Position numbers and translations under genes: made by a program
Part shown: piece after piece, positions 26,689 to 35,779 of the stretch
Layout of the letters: each line of letters starts with the position of its first letter
Numbering within the stretch: the first letter of the stretch is position 1
Source of the DNA: Achromobacter spanius
GTDB taxonomy: Bacteria; Pseudomonadota; Gammaproteobacteria; Burkholderiales; Burkholderiaceae_B
NCBI RefSeq assembly: GCF_029637605.1
Contig: NZ_CP121261.1
Span: 1,922,001 to 1,986,000 of the forward strand
DNA: 64,000 nucleotides
Direction: 5' to 3'
Notes under the pieces: model-generated
The model's database searches: none
The model's input: the letters and a program-made list of their open reading frames with translations, nothing else
What the model was told of the DNA's origin: nothing

Positions 26689-27006
26689 ATGATCTTCAAG
26701 ATCCTGATGCTGCTGCTGATCGCGGCGGGGCTGATCTACTGGATCAAGCAACCGCGCCGCGCTCTGCCGGCTTCGCCCTACGTCTCCGCGCGACCGCGCC
26801 GGCCGGTGTTCATTGCGCTTTGCATCGCCGCGGCGATCTCAGCGGTGGCATCGCTGCTGTCCGCGCTGCTGTGGATGGGTGGTGTGGCGGGCGGCGTCAC
26901 CGGAGGCGGGTATCACGGCGAAGCCGACTTCCTGCTGCCCGTGGCCGGTTGTTTGCTGGCGCTGGCCGTGGCCTGCGCCGTGGGCGCCTATCTCAAGCGT
27001 CGGTAG
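26689..27006 (+). CDS. Small membrane protein of unknown function
   Basis: The 105-residue protein has three hydrophobic segments: residues 1-18 (LMLLLIAAGLIYWI), about 40-66, and about 80-100. A basic proline-rich loop separates the first two, and it ends in KRR. No known motif was recognised. It starts 24 bp after lysS on the same strand, so it is probably the tail of that operon, and its last 14 bp overlap the convergent TetR gene. Confidence 0.6.
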   Translation: MIFKILMLLLIAAGLIYWIKQPRRALPASPYVSARPRRPVFIALCIAAAISAVASLLSALLWMGGVAGGVTGGGYHGEADFLLPVAGCLLALAVACAVGAYLKRR

Positions 27007-27646
27007 CCTGACCCGGCAAGGGCCAAGCGCCCGCGCCCGTGGGCAAGGCCGGCAACGACGCCAGCAACATCGCATCAATGAACTCGGCGGGCGCCAGGCG
27101 CCCGCCCGGTTTGTACCACTGCACCGTCAGGTTCATCGCCCCCAGCACGCAACGCTTGATGACGCGCGCATCGCCCTTGATCATGCCCGCCTCCACCGCG
27201 CCGGCCACCACGGACTGCCACATCGCCTCGTAGCGATCACTTAACGCCTTGACCGCCGACTGGCTGGGCGCGGACAGGCTGCGCCATTCGTACACCAGCG
27301 CGTTCATGGCGTCGCCCCCCGCCCCTTGCAGCATGCTCCACATGTGGACGCGAAACAGCGCGGCCAGCCGGTCGGCCGGCGCGTCGTAATGCGCCAGCGC
27401 CCGTTCGCCGCCGTCGATCACTTCCTGGATGCCGTTGTTCATCACGGCCACCAGTATTTCTTCCTTGCTGCGGAAATGGTGGAACAGGCTGCCGGACTGC
27501 AAGCCCACGGCGCGGGCCAGTTCGCGCACGGTCGTGCGCTCGTAGCCATGCTTGCAGAACAGCCGGCCGGCCGTCAGCACCAGCTCGCGGCGGCGCTCGG
27601 ACTCCGTGCCTTCATCGCGCGGCGCGACGACCGCGGTCTTGTTCAT
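26993..27646 (-). CDS. TetR family transcriptional regulator of the acyl-CoA/liv operon
   Basis: The 217-residue regulator has an N-terminal helix-turn-helix at about residues 22-66 (ELVLTAGRLFCKHGYERTT, VRELARAVGLQSGSLFHHF) and a ligand-binding C-terminal domain. It is the last gene of an eight-gene operon, 6 bp after the thiolase, and probably represses that operon through the palindrome at 35698-35715. TetR proteins in such settings usually sense an acyl-CoA; the inducer here is not known. Confidence 0.85.
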   Translation of the reverse strand: MNKTAVVAPRDEGTESERRRELVLTAGRLFCKHGYERTTVRELARAVGLQSGSLFHHFRSKEEILVAVMNNGIQEVIDGGERALAHYDAPADRLAALFRVHMWSMLQGAGGDAMNALVYEWRSLSAPSQSAVKALSDRYEAMWQSVVAGAVEAGMIKGDARVIKRCVLGAMNLTVQWYKPGGRLAPAEFIDAMLLASLPALPTGAGAWPLPGQATDA

Positions 27647-27652
27647 GGCGCT

Positions 27653-28807
27653 TCACAGTCTCTGGATGATGGTCGCCGTGGCCATGCCATGGCCGATGCA
27701 CATCAGTTGCATGCCAATCTCGCCCTCGGTCGCTTCAAGGCCGGCCAGCATCTTGGCCATCAAGCCCGCGCCGGTCGCGCCCAGGGGATGGCCGTGCGCA
27801 ATCGCGCCGCCCCAAGGATTGACGCGCGACGGTTTGGCGTCCAGCTCGCGTTGCCAGGCCAGCACCACGCTGGCGAAGGCCTCGTTGATTTCGATCCAAT
27901 CGATGTCTTCCAGGGCCAGGCCGGCGCGCGCCAAGGCCATGCGCGCAGCCGGAATCACGCCCGTCAACTGCATCACGGGGTCCGACCCGACCACCACCCG
28001 CGCCAGGAATCGGGCGCGCGGACGCAGCCCGTCTGACAGCGCCGTATCGTGGTCGGCCAGCAATACCGCCGCCGCGCCGTCGGCCAATTGGCTGGCGTTG
28101 GCGGCGGTAACACCACCCTGCCCTGCCGGCCGCATCGCCGGCGCCATGGCCGCCATGCGCGCCGGGTCGGTGGTCTCGCGGATGCCTTCATCGCGATGCA
28201 CGGCCGCCTGCGGCCCCGGCAGCAGTTCCGCGTGCAGCCCGGCGCGCGCGGCGACCCAGGCGCGTGCATGACTTTCGCGCGCCCACTCATCCATCTCGGC
28301 CTGCGACAAACGCCAGTGGTCGGCAATGCGTTCCGCGCTTTCAATCTGGTGGATCAGGGCATGGCGTTCCAGCAGCGCAGGGTTCAGCGATTCAAAGCCC
28401 TTGAATTCGCTTTGCCCCAAGGTCACGTCCAGGAACATCGGCACGCGGCTCATGCTTTCAACGCCGCCCGCCACCACATAGCGCATGTCGCCCGCGGCGA
28501 TCGCCTGCGCGCCGAAATGCACCGCCTGCTGGCTGGATCCGCACATCCGGTTCAGCGTCACACCTGGCACGCTTTCCGGCAAGGTCGACAGCATGGCCGC
28601 CAAGCGCCCCACGTTCGCCCCCTGCTCGCCCGCCTGGCTGACGCAGCCCGCGATCAGGTCCTCGACCTTCTCGCCCGGCAAGCCGGCACGCGCCAGCAAG
28701 CCGTCTACGGTTTGCGCCAGCAGCGTATCGGGCCGCGTGTCGGACCACCATCCGCCGCGCCGGCCGAACGGCGTGCGCACCGCTTCCACGATCACGGCTT
28801 CGTTCAT
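27653..28807 (-). CDS. Thiolase (acetyl-CoA C-acyltransferase)
   Basis: The 384-residue enzyme makes or cleaves 3-ketoacyl-CoA. It shows the nucleophilic Cys in NRMCGSSQQAVHFGAQAI near residue 90, the catalytic His in GGAIAHGHPLGATGAG near 337-345, and the second Cys in MQLMCIGHGMA near 370. Length and motifs fit a degradative thiolase. The start overlaps the stop of the acyl-CoA ligase (ATGA), so activated acids from the ligase are the likely precursors. A separate dehydrogenase is not encoded in the operon. Confidence 0.9.
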   Translation of the reverse strand: MNEAVIVEAVRTPFGRRGGWWSDTRPDTLLAQTVDGLLARAGLPGEKVEDLIAGCVSQAGEQGANVGRLAAMLSTLPESVPGVTLNRMCGSSQQAVHFGAQAIAAGDMRYVVAGGVESMSRVPMFLDVTLGQSEFKGFESLNPALLERHALIHQIESAERIADHWRLSQAEMDEWARESHARAWVAARAGLHAELLPGPQAAVHRDEGIRETTDPARMAAMAPAMRPAGQGGVTAANASQLADGAAAVLLADHDTALSDGLRPRARFLARVVVGSDPVMQLTGVIPAARMALARAGLALEDIDWIEINEAFASVVLAWQRELDAKPSRVNPWGGAIAHGHPLGATGAGLMAKMLAGLEATEGEIGMQLMCIGHGMATATIIQRL

Positions 28808-30660
28808 GCCATCGTCTCCTCAACGTAGAGCATTTCAATTTCCTTGGCGTAGGTGCGATAGATGCTGGCACGGCGCACTTTCATCGTGGCCGTCACCTCG
28901 CCATCGTCATGATCCAGTTCCTTGGTCAGCAGGTGAAAGCGCTTGATCTGGGACACGGGCGCAAGCCCGGCGTTGGCGCGCGACACTTCCTGCTGCACCA
29001 GTTCGCGCACCTCCGCCGTTTCGGCCAACGACCGGAAATGCGTGAACGCAATGCGGCGCGACTCGGCCCACTTGCCCACCGTGTCGAACTCAAGCTGGAT
29101 AAGCGCCGACACGAACTTGCGGCCATCGGCAATAACGATGCATTCCTTCACATACGGGCTGCCCTTGACGGCGTTTTCAATTTCGGACGGCGTCAGGTTC
29201 TTGCCGCCCGCGGTGATCATGATGTCTTTCAGGCGGTCTACGATGCGCACGCGCCCGTCTTGTTCCGCCACCACGTCGCCCGTGTACAGCCAGCCATCAC
29301 GCACCGTATCGGCCGTGGCGTCCGCGTTCTTGTAGTAGCCCTGGAACACCATGTCGCCGCGCACCAGCAGTTCGCCGGCGTCACCCATCTTCCATTCCAC
29401 GCCCAGAATCGGTTCGCCCACCGTGCCTACTTTCACGCGGTCGGGATGCTGGCCGAAGATCATGCCGGCCGATTCCGTCAGGCCATACACCTCCAGCAGC
29501 GGCACGCCCAGGTTGCGGAAATAGCGCACTACGTCGGGCGGGATGGGCGCGGCGCCGGTCATGGCCACGCGCACGCGCCGCAAGCCAATGAAGTTCTGCA
29601 AGGCGCGCAACACCAGCCAATACCACAGCGCATGTGTCAGTCGTTCGCCCATGCTGTACTGCGCGGGCGACTTTTCCAGGAAGGGTGCGCAGCGCGCCAA
29701 TGCCTGCCGGTACAGCCACTGTTGCAGCCGCCCCGCTTCCTGCATCTTGATCGAAATCGATGCGTGCAGCTTTTCCCAGATGCGCGGCACGCCCAGGAAG
29801 ATCGTCGGCGCGACTTCGCGCAGGTCTTCCTGCACCGTGCGGATGGATTCGCCAAAATTCACCTGCGAACCCAGGTATAGCGGCACGAAGGTGGACAGCA
29901 TTTGCTCGGCCACGTGGCACAGCGGCAGGTACGACAGATGCACGCTATGCGCATCCATCGACAGCCGGTCGGCAATACCCGGCGCCACGCCCCGCATGTT
30001 GCGGTAGCTGAGCATCGCGCCCTTGGGCTTGCCGGTGGAGCCGGATGTATAAATCATCAAGCCGGTTTCATCCAGGCGCTGCGTATCCAGGGCAGCATTC
30101 AAGGCCGCGAACTCCGCGGACTCGCGGCGCGCGCCGTCGGCTTCTACCTCGGCAAAGCTCACGATGCGCTCGCGCTCGGCCGGCGCGTAGGAACGCAGGC
30201 CCTTGGTTTCGATCATCACAATGCGGCGCAACAGCGGCAAGCGGTGCGCCACCTGCAGCACCTTGTCGGTCTGCTCCTGGTCTTCACACACCACCAGTTC
30301 AACGTCGGCGTGCTCCAGCACATAGCCCATTTCCTCAGCCGGGCTGGTGGGGTACACGCCCACCGCCACGCCGCCCACGGTGCCCGCGCCCAGTTGGGTC
30401 AGTAGCCACTCCACGCGGTTCTCGGACACGATGGCAACCCGGCCGCCCACACTCAAGCCCAGGGCGCGCAGCCCCAGCCCTACGCGGCATGCCCGCTGCC
30501 AGTAGCCCGCCCAGGTCAGCGGCTTCCAGATGCCAAAGTCTTTTTGCCGGATGGCTATGGCCTCGGGCTGCCGCCGCGCCTGCTCGCGCAGCATCTGCGG
30601 CAAGGTCAGTTCGGGCCAAACGGCGGGGTCAATCAACGCAACCATGGCCTTGTCCTTCAT
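28804..30660 (-). CDS. Long-chain acyl-CoA synthetase (AMP-forming)
   Basis: The 618-residue adenylate-forming ligase has the P-loop MIYTSGSTGKPKGAML near residue 205, GVPRIWEKLHASIS near 290 typical of FadD15/ACSBG-type long-chain ligases, VYGLTESAG near 395, and the hinge region YTGDVVAEQDGRVRIVDRLK followed by TAGGKNLTPSEIE near 500. It activates a carboxylic acid with ATP and CoA in the cytoplasm. Overlaps on both sides (ATGA) tie it to livF and the thiolase, so the substrate probably enters through the Liv transporter. The family suggests fatty or aryl-alkanoic acids; the exact acid is unknown. Confidence 0.9.
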   Translation of the reverse strand: MKDKAMVALIDPAVWPELTLPQMLREQARRQPEAIAIRQKDFGIWKPLTWAGYWQRACRVGLGLRALGLSVGGRVAIVSENRVEWLLTQLGAGTVGGVAVGVYPTSPAEEMGYVLEHADVELVVCEDQEQTDKVLQVAHRLPLLRRIVMIETKGLRSYAPAERERIVSFAEVEADGARRESAEFAALNAALDTQRLDETGLMIYTSGSTGKPKGAMLSYRNMRGVAPGIADRLSMDAHSVHLSYLPLCHVAEQMLSTFVPLYLGSQVNFGESIRTVQEDLREVAPTIFLGVPRIWEKLHASISIKMQEAGRLQQWLYRQALARCAPFLEKSPAQYSMGERLTHALWYWLVLRALQNFIGLRRVRVAMTGAAPIPPDVVRYFRNLGVPLLEVYGLTESAGMIFGQHPDRVKVGTVGEPILGVEWKMGDAGELLVRGDMVFQGYYKNADATADTVRDGWLYTGDVVAEQDGRVRIVDRLKDIMITAGGKNLTPSEIENAVKGSPYVKECIVIADGRKFVSALIQLEFDTVGKWAESRRIAFTHFRSLAETAEVRELVQQEVSRANAGLAPVSQIKRFHLLTKELDHDDGEVTATMKVRRASIYRTYAKEIEMLYVEETMA

Positions 30661-31520
30661 GACAGCCAGCGCTTGCGGCGCTTGTAATGCTTGATGTCGC
30701 GAAAGCCGCGCGCGTCACCCGTGCCGCCCACGCCCAGATAGAACTCGCGCACGTCGGGGTCGGCGGCCAGCTTGTCGGCCGAACCGTCGATCACCACCTT
30801 GCCGGTTTCCATGATGTAGCCGTAGTGCGCCACGGCCAGCGCCACCGATGCATTCTGCTCAACCAGCAGCATCGACACGCCCTGCTCGGCGTTGATGCGC
30901 GCGATGATGGAAAAGATATTCTCCACCAGCATTGGCGACAAGCCCAGCGACGGCTCGTCCAGCAGCATCAGCCTGGGTTGCGCGATCAGCGCACGGCCAA
31001 TGGCCAGCATCTGCTGTTCGCCCCCGGACAAGTAGCCCGCCAAGCCGCGCCGCCGTTCGAACAGGCGCGGAAAATAGCCGTACACCAGGTCGAAGTCCAC
31101 GCGCGCGTCGGGCCGCCCCGTCAGCGCGTAGGTGGCCGCCACCAGATTTTCTTCCACGGTCAGGTCTTCGAACACGCGGCGGCCCTCCATGACATGCGCC
31201 AGGCCGGCGCGCACCAAGTTCTGCGGCTTGGTGCCCGCGGTGTCACCGCCGTTGAAGGCAATATGCCCGCGCACCAATTCCCCGTCCTCCAGGTCCAGCA
31301 ATCCGGACACGGCCTTAAGCGTGGTGGACTTGCCCGCGCCGTTGCTGCCCAGGAGCGCCACGATGCTGCCGGCCGGCACCGACAGGGACAAGCCGCGCAG
31401 CACCTGCACCGCCTTGTTGTAGACGACCTCGATATTGTTGATGTCCAACACCGCCGCGGGCGCGGCGGCGGTGGTCGATGCCGATGTCTGTGCCAACCGC
31501 GCGTCTTGTCCCAGGTTCAC
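30657..31520 (-). CDS. livF: Branched-chain-type ABC transporter ATP-binding protein LivF
   Basis: The 287-residue ATPase has Walker A LLGSNGAGKSTTLKAVSG near residue 57, signature LSGGEQQMLAIGRAL near 170, and Walker B LMLLDEPSLGLSP. Its C-terminus is extended and very basic (HYKRRKRWLS), beyond the normal LivF end. The start is GTG at 31520 with GAGG 5 nt upstream. It overlaps the ligase gene by 4 bp. Confidence 0.9.
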   Translation of the reverse strand: MNLGQDARLAQTSASTTAAAPAAVLDINNIEVVYNKAVQVLRGLSLSVPAGSIVALLGSNGAGKSTTLKAVSGLLDLEDGELVRGHIAFNGGDTAGTKPQNLVRAGLAHVMEGRRVFEDLTVEENLVAATYALTGRPDARVDFDLVYGYFPRLFERRRGLAGYLSGGEQQMLAIGRALIAQPRLMLLDEPSLGLSPMLVENIFSIIARINAEQGVSMLLVEQNASVALAVAHYGYIMETGKVVIDGSADKLAADPDVREFYLGVGGTGDARGFRDIKHYKRRKRWLS

Positions 31521-31527
31521 GGCCGCC

Positions 31528-32709
31528 TCACTTCAGCACGATCCAGTCTGACGCCGGCACCATCTGCTTTTGCTTCACATCGGCGCGGTAGATGCGGCCC
31601 ACCGGAATGGAATTGCCCTTGATCGTGACCGGCACGCCGATCAGACCGCCCGTGTCAAAGTCCTTGATGCCGTCCAGCGCGGCCTTCATGTTGGCGCTGG
31701 TCAGTTCCTTGCCGGCGTCCAGCGTGCGCTTGGCCACTTCCGAAAACAGCATCGCCGCCAGGAAGCCCTGCATGTAGCCGGTGCTTTGGTATTGCGGACG
31801 CATTTCACGGATCTTCTTCAACATCGGCGCATCACCCTCGGTGTCGTAGTAGTAGCGATAAGGCATCACGCCCATGAAGCCCTCCGCGTCTTCACCCATC
31901 TGCATCACGGTGGAGTTATCCATGGTCCAGAACGTGCCCATGTAGCGGGTCTTCAGGCCCATGCGCTTGCCCTGTCCGACGAATTCCGGAATAGGCGCCA
32001 GCACATAGCCGTGGAAGATCGTGAAGTCCGGATCGGCCCGGCGCAGCTTGATCACTTCGGTCGACACGTCCACGCTGCCCGGTGGCGTCATGATTTCGGT
32101 GGCGACTTTCAGCCCCAGCTTTTCCGCCACGGCGCGCGAGCTGGCGATGGGATCGCGGCCGAACTCGGTGTCGGAATACACAAACGCCACTTTCGCGCCC
32201 GGTTGCTCCTTGGCGATGTAGCGCAGCAGGATGCCGAACATCTCGGTGTAGTCCGGCCCCAGCATGAACTGCGCCGGATACTTGGCGGGGTCGTTCAGTT
32301 CAGTGGCGAACGACGCGCCGGTCATCAGGATGTCGCCGGTGCGGTTCAATTCCGCGTTGATGGTCTTCGAAAACCCGGTTGAATCGCCGTAGTAGAAGTT
32401 CACCTTGTTCTGGCTGGTGATTTTCTTGAAGGCGGCCACCGATGCATCCACCTTGTAGGCCGTGTCTTCCGGCACATACCGCAGCTTGCGGCCCTTGATG
32501 CCGCCTTGCTCATTGATGATCTTCACGTAATCGGAAATGCCGGCGTGGATGCCCTGCCCGGCAAAGGCGAACACGCCGCTTAAGGGAATGGACCCGCCCA
32601 GCACCAGGTCGTCCGCGGCCTGCGCGGCAGGCGCCGCCGCCAATGCCGCCGCCAGGCCCAACGGGGCCAACAACTTCGATAAACCGCTGCCTATCCGGAT
32701 GCGCTTCAT
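31528..32709 (-). CDS. Periplasmic substrate-binding protein of the Liv-type transporter
   Basis: The 393-residue type I binding protein has a signal peptide (residues 1-31, ending PAAQA) followed by DLVLGGSIPLSGVFAFAG and VSYGDSTGFS-like ligand-pocket segments of the LivK/HAAT family. AAGGAG lies about 8 nt before the ATG at 32709, so this start is preferred over one 15 codons upstream. Sequence alone does not tell amino acid from organic acid; the operon context favours an acid activated by the ligase. Confidence 0.88.
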   Translation of the reverse strand: MKRIRIGSGLSKLLAPLGLAAALAAAPAAQAADDLVLGGSIPLSGVFAFAGQGIHAGISDYVKIINEQGGIKGRKLRYVPEDTAYKVDASVAAFKKITSQNKVNFYYGDSTGFSKTINAELNRTGDILMTGASFATELNDPAKYPAQFMLGPDYTEMFGILLRYIAKEQPGAKVAFVYSDTEFGRDPIASSRAVAEKLGLKVATEIMTPPGSVDVSTEVIKLRRADPDFTIFHGYVLAPIPEFVGQGKRMGLKTRYMGTFWTMDNSTVMQMGEDAEGFMGVMPYRYYYDTEGDAPMLKKIREMRPQYQSTGYMQGFLAAMLFSEVAKRTLDAGKELTSANMKAALDGIKDFDTGGLIGVPVTIKGNSIPVGRIYRADVKQKQMVPASDWIVLK

Positions 32710-32769
32710 GATGTGTCTCCTTGGGTCTTGTAGGTGTTGCAATGCGTTTTGCAATCGGCCAGTCAGCGT

Positions 32770-33807
32770 TCAGGTCCGGAATGGCCACAGGTGGAAGAAG
32801 CGGCGCACGCGCCGCCAGATTTCCGCGAGCCCATGCGGCTCGAAGATCAAAAAGCCCACGATCAGCAGGCCGAAAACAATGGTGCGCACGGGCGACACGA
32901 GGCGCAGCGCGTCGCCGCCCACGGGCAGCCAGCCCACGATGAGCTTGAGCAGTTCGGGCACCATGGTCATGAACACCGCGCCCAGAATGGCCCCCAGGAT
33001 CGAGCCCATGCCGCCCACGATGATGGCGGCCAGGAAGAAGATGGACATGATCAGCGGAAAACTCTCGGGCGTGACCACGCGAAAGAAGTACGCCCACAGC
33101 CCGCCCGCCACACCCGCATAGAACGACGACAGGCCGAACGACAGCAGCTTGTAGCGCAGCAAGTGGATGCCCAGCACTTCGGCCGAAATGTCGCGGTCGC
33201 GGATGGCGATGAAGGCGCGCCCGATGCGGGTGCGAAACAGGTTCGCCGCGCCCAGCACCATCAGCACCGTCACCGGCACGATCAGCCAATAGATCTTGAA
33301 GGATGTATCCAGGTCCACGCCCAGCACGCGCGCGGGCGGCACCTGCAAGCCGCTGGTCCCGCCGGTGAATTCCCAGTTCGCAAAAATGAAGTGCGCGATG
33401 AACGAGGCGGCAATGGTCGAAATCGCGAGGTACAAGCCCTTGACCCGCAGCGACGGAATGCCCACCAGCAGGCCGCCCAGCATCGCCACCACGCCGCCAC
33501 CCAACAGGTTGACCACCACCGGCGTGCCCAGCCGCAGCTCCATCACCGCCACGGTGTACGCGCCCAGCCCCATGAATGCCGCCTGCCCCAGGCTGACCAG
33601 TCCGGTGTAGCCCGTCAGGATGTTCAAGCCGGTGGCGCTCGCGATGTTGATGGCGACCAGGCACGCCAGGTACAGCCAATAGGCGTCCGCCACGAAGGGA
33701 AACAGCACCAGCGACGCCGCCAGCAAGGCCAGCCACACATGCTGGGTGCGCGTGTCGAATAGGGCTTCGTCGGCCAGGTAAGTCTGCTTCGCGGTTGCGA
33801 TACGCAT
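32770..33807 (-). CDS. livM: Liv-type ABC permease LivM
   Basis: The 345-residue polytopic permease has GLNILTGYTGLVSLGQAAFMGLGAY-type LivM sequence near residue 60, LRVKGLYLAISTIA near 123, FRTRIGRAFIAIRDRDISAEVLGI (the ATPase-contacting loop) near 190, and GGMGSILGAILGA near 268. It follows livH after 3 bp and precedes the binding-protein gene by 60 bp. Confidence 0.9.
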   Translation of the reverse strand: MRIATAKQTYLADEALFDTRTQHVWLALLAASLVLFPFVADAYWLYLACLVAINIASATGLNILTGYTGLVSLGQAAFMGLGAYTVAVMELRLGTPVVVNLLGGGVVAMLGGLLVGIPSLRVKGLYLAISTIAASFIAHFIFANWEFTGGTSGLQVPPARVLGVDLDTSFKIYWLIVPVTVLMVLGAANLFRTRIGRAFIAIRDRDISAEVLGIHLLRYKLLSFGLSSFYAGVAGGLWAYFFRVVTPESFPLIMSIFFLAAIIVGGMGSILGAILGAVFMTMVPELLKLIVGWLPVGGDALRLVSPVRTIVFGLLIVGFLIFEPHGLAEIWRRVRRFFHLWPFRT

Positions 33808-33810
33808 GGG

Positions 33811-34689
33811 TCAAAGCCTCTCGATTTCACGGGTGCCGAACAGGCCATAGGGCCTGACCATCAGCACCACGACCAGCACGATGAAAGTGGCCAGCAGCTT
33901 GTATTCACCGCCCAGGTAGGCGCCCGCCCAAGCCTCCAGCAATCCGATGAACACGCCGCCCACCAGTGCGCCCGCCACGCTGTCCAGCCCCCCCACGATC
34001 ACCACCACCAGCACCGACAGGCCAAACACGCCCATCGACGAGGAAATGCCGCCGATGGCGCCCACGATCACCCCAGATACGGCGGCCAATGCGCCGGCAG
34101 CGACCCACGCCAGCGAGAACACGCGCGGCACGTTAATGCCCATTGCGTAGGCCGCGCCCTGGTCGGATGCTGTCGCCCGCAGCGCGACGCCGCCGCGCCA
34201 GTAGCGAAACACCACCAGCACCAGCAGCGCCAGCACCACCGCCACCCAGAATCCGTAGAACACCTTGGGCGCGACGAACGCCTCGCCGATGATCACGGGC
34301 GAACGCGGCATGAACTCCGGCAGGCGGCGCTGATCGGCAGTCCAGATCAGTTCCACCGCGCCCACCAGAATCGACGCCAGCCCCACCGTCACCATGAAGA
34401 CCGAGATCGGGGCCTCGCCCAGCATTGGCCGTATGGTCAAGCGCTCAACCAGCGCGCCCAACACACCCGACACCACCACCGCGCCAACGATGGCCAGCCA
34501 TATCGGCCACGCCATGCTCGTTGCGAAGGCATAGAACACGTACGCGCCCAACATCAGGAATTCGCCGATGGCGATGTTCACGACCCGCGTCGCCTTGTAG
34601 ACGATGACGAAAGCCAAGGCCGCCAGCGCATACAGGCCGCCGCTGCCCAAACCCGCCAGGCTGACTTCCACAAAGAACAGCACGTCCAT
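33811..34689 (-). CDS. livH: Liv-type ABC permease LivH
   Basis: The 292-residue permease has GSGGLYALAALAFVIVYKAT near residue 15, VNIAIGEFLMLGAY near 35, TASDQGAAYAMGINVPR-like loop sequence near 180, and GGLDSVAGALVGG near 232. The ATG at 34689 shares a base with the livG stop (TGATG) and is preferred over an adjacent GTG one codon earlier. Confidence 0.9.
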   Translation of the reverse strand: MDVLFFVEVSLAGLGSGGLYALAALAFVIVYKATRVVNIAIGEFLMLGAYVFYAFATSMAWPIWLAIVGAVVVSGVLGALVERLTIRPMLGEAPISVFMVTVGLASILVGAVELIWTADQRRLPEFMPRSPVIIGEAFVAPKVFYGFWVAVVLALLVLVVFRYWRGGVALRATASDQGAAYAMGINVPRVFSLAWVAAGALAAVSGVIVGAIGGISSSMGVFGLSVLVVVIVGGLDSVAGALVGGVFIGLLEAWAGAYLGGEYKLLATFIVLVVVLMVRPYGLFGTREIERL

Positions 34690-35513
34690 CACGCGGCCTC
34701 CCGCAGGCGGCGGCGCAGGTCACCCACGTCGCCCGCGCCCAGATAGGCCTTGATGACGTCTGGGTTCGCTTGAACCTGGGCGGGCGTGCCGTCAGCGATC
34801 ACCTGACCGAAGTTCAGCACCACAACGTGATCGGACAGGTCCATCACCATGCCCATGTCGTGCTCCACCATCAGCACCGTCACGCCCCATTCGGATCGCG
34901 CATCCAGGATGAAGCGCGCCATGTCGTCCGTTTCTTCCCGGTTCATGCCGGCCACGGGCTCGTCCAGCATCAGCACCTTGGGCTGCATCGCCAACGCGCG
35001 CGCCAGCTCAACGCGCTTGCGCAAGCCATACGACAAGGCCGCCACCGGGGCGTGCCGGATATGGTCGATTTCAAGAAAGTCGATGATGCGTTCTTCGATG
35101 TCGGCCCGCAGCGCCATCTCTTCGCGGCGCGCCCGGCCCAGGTAGAACAGGGCGTCCAGCACATTGGTGCGCAGGTGCGCGTGCCGCCCCAGCTTGATGT
35201 TGTCCAGCACCGTCATGCCGCGAAACAGCGCGATGTTCTGGAAGCTGCGCGCCAGGCCCAGCCGGGCGCGCTCAGGCGCCGCCACGCGAGTGATGTCCTG
35301 GCCTTCAAAGCGGATCTGGCCCGCGGCCGGTTTGTAGAAGCCGGAAATGGTGTTGAACAGCGAGGTCTTGCCCGCACCGTTCGGGCCGATGACCGTGGTA
35401 ATGGTGCCGGGCGCCACGCGGAGCCCTACGCCGGTCAGCGCCTTGACGCCACCAAACGCCAAGGTAACCCCATCCACCTCCAGTAAAGGAGCGTGCTTGG
35501 ACTGATCCACCAT
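34689..35513 (-). CDS. livG: Liv-type ABC transporter ATP-binding protein LivG, first gene of the operon
   Basis: The 274-residue ATPase has Walker A VIGPNGAGKTSLFNTISG near residue 38, signature LSYGLRKRVELARAL (a Liv-type variant) near 158, and Walker B VLMLDEPVAGMNREE. The start at 35513 is supported by GGAG 6 nt upstream; the frame remains open 51 codons further back but without a ribosome site. It is the promoter-proximal gene, with the putative TetR operator about 185 bp upstream. Confidence 0.9.
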   Translation of the reverse strand: MVDQSKHAPLLEVDGVTLAFGGVKALTGVGLRVAPGTITTVIGPNGAGKTSLFNTISGFYKPAAGQIRFEGQDITRVAAPERARLGLARSFQNIALFRGMTVLDNIKLGRHAHLRTNVLDALFYLGRARREEMALRADIEERIIDFLEIDHIRHAPVAALSYGLRKRVELARALAMQPKVLMLDEPVAGMNREETDDMARFILDARSEWGVTVLMVEHDMGMVMDLSDHVVVLNFGQVIADGTPAQVQANPDVIKAYLGAGDVGDLRRRLREAA

Positions 35514-35697
35514 TTGTCTCCTCGCTGATTGATCGCGAAGTTTTTTTGCCGCCTTGGGCGGACATTTTTTAAACGATGAATCGGCGACCCGCGAGCCAGG
35601 AGATGCAACGAACCTGTCTTTACCTACGCCAATCCAGCGCTGGAAAATCGTTCTATGCGGTAGCACTATGCGTTACGCTAGGTCTGCTTAAAACAAA

Positions 35698-35715
35698 ACC
35701 AAGCAAGCGCTCGGT
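35698..35715. promoter_or_regulatory. Palindromic operator between livG and the enoyl-CoA hydratase gene
   Basis: The 18-bp sequence ACCAAGCAAGCGCTCGGT is an imperfect palindrome: ACCAAGC, four bases, GCTCGGT (6 of 7 pairs). It lies in the 266-bp divergent region, 65 bp from the enoyl-CoA hydratase ATG and 185 bp from livG. Size and symmetry suit a TetR dimer, and the only TetR gene nearby ends the liv operon. Confidence 0.65.
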
Positions 35716-35779
35716 TCAGACCATAGCATCGCGGTTTTTGGATCGACAGTTGGTACTTACCCGATAACGGAGACACGCC

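Noticed and set aside
24883..26751. Long minus-strand open frame opposite lysS
   Set aside because: It is a shadow frame produced by high GC codon use on the lysS strand; low-complexity translation, no ribosome site.
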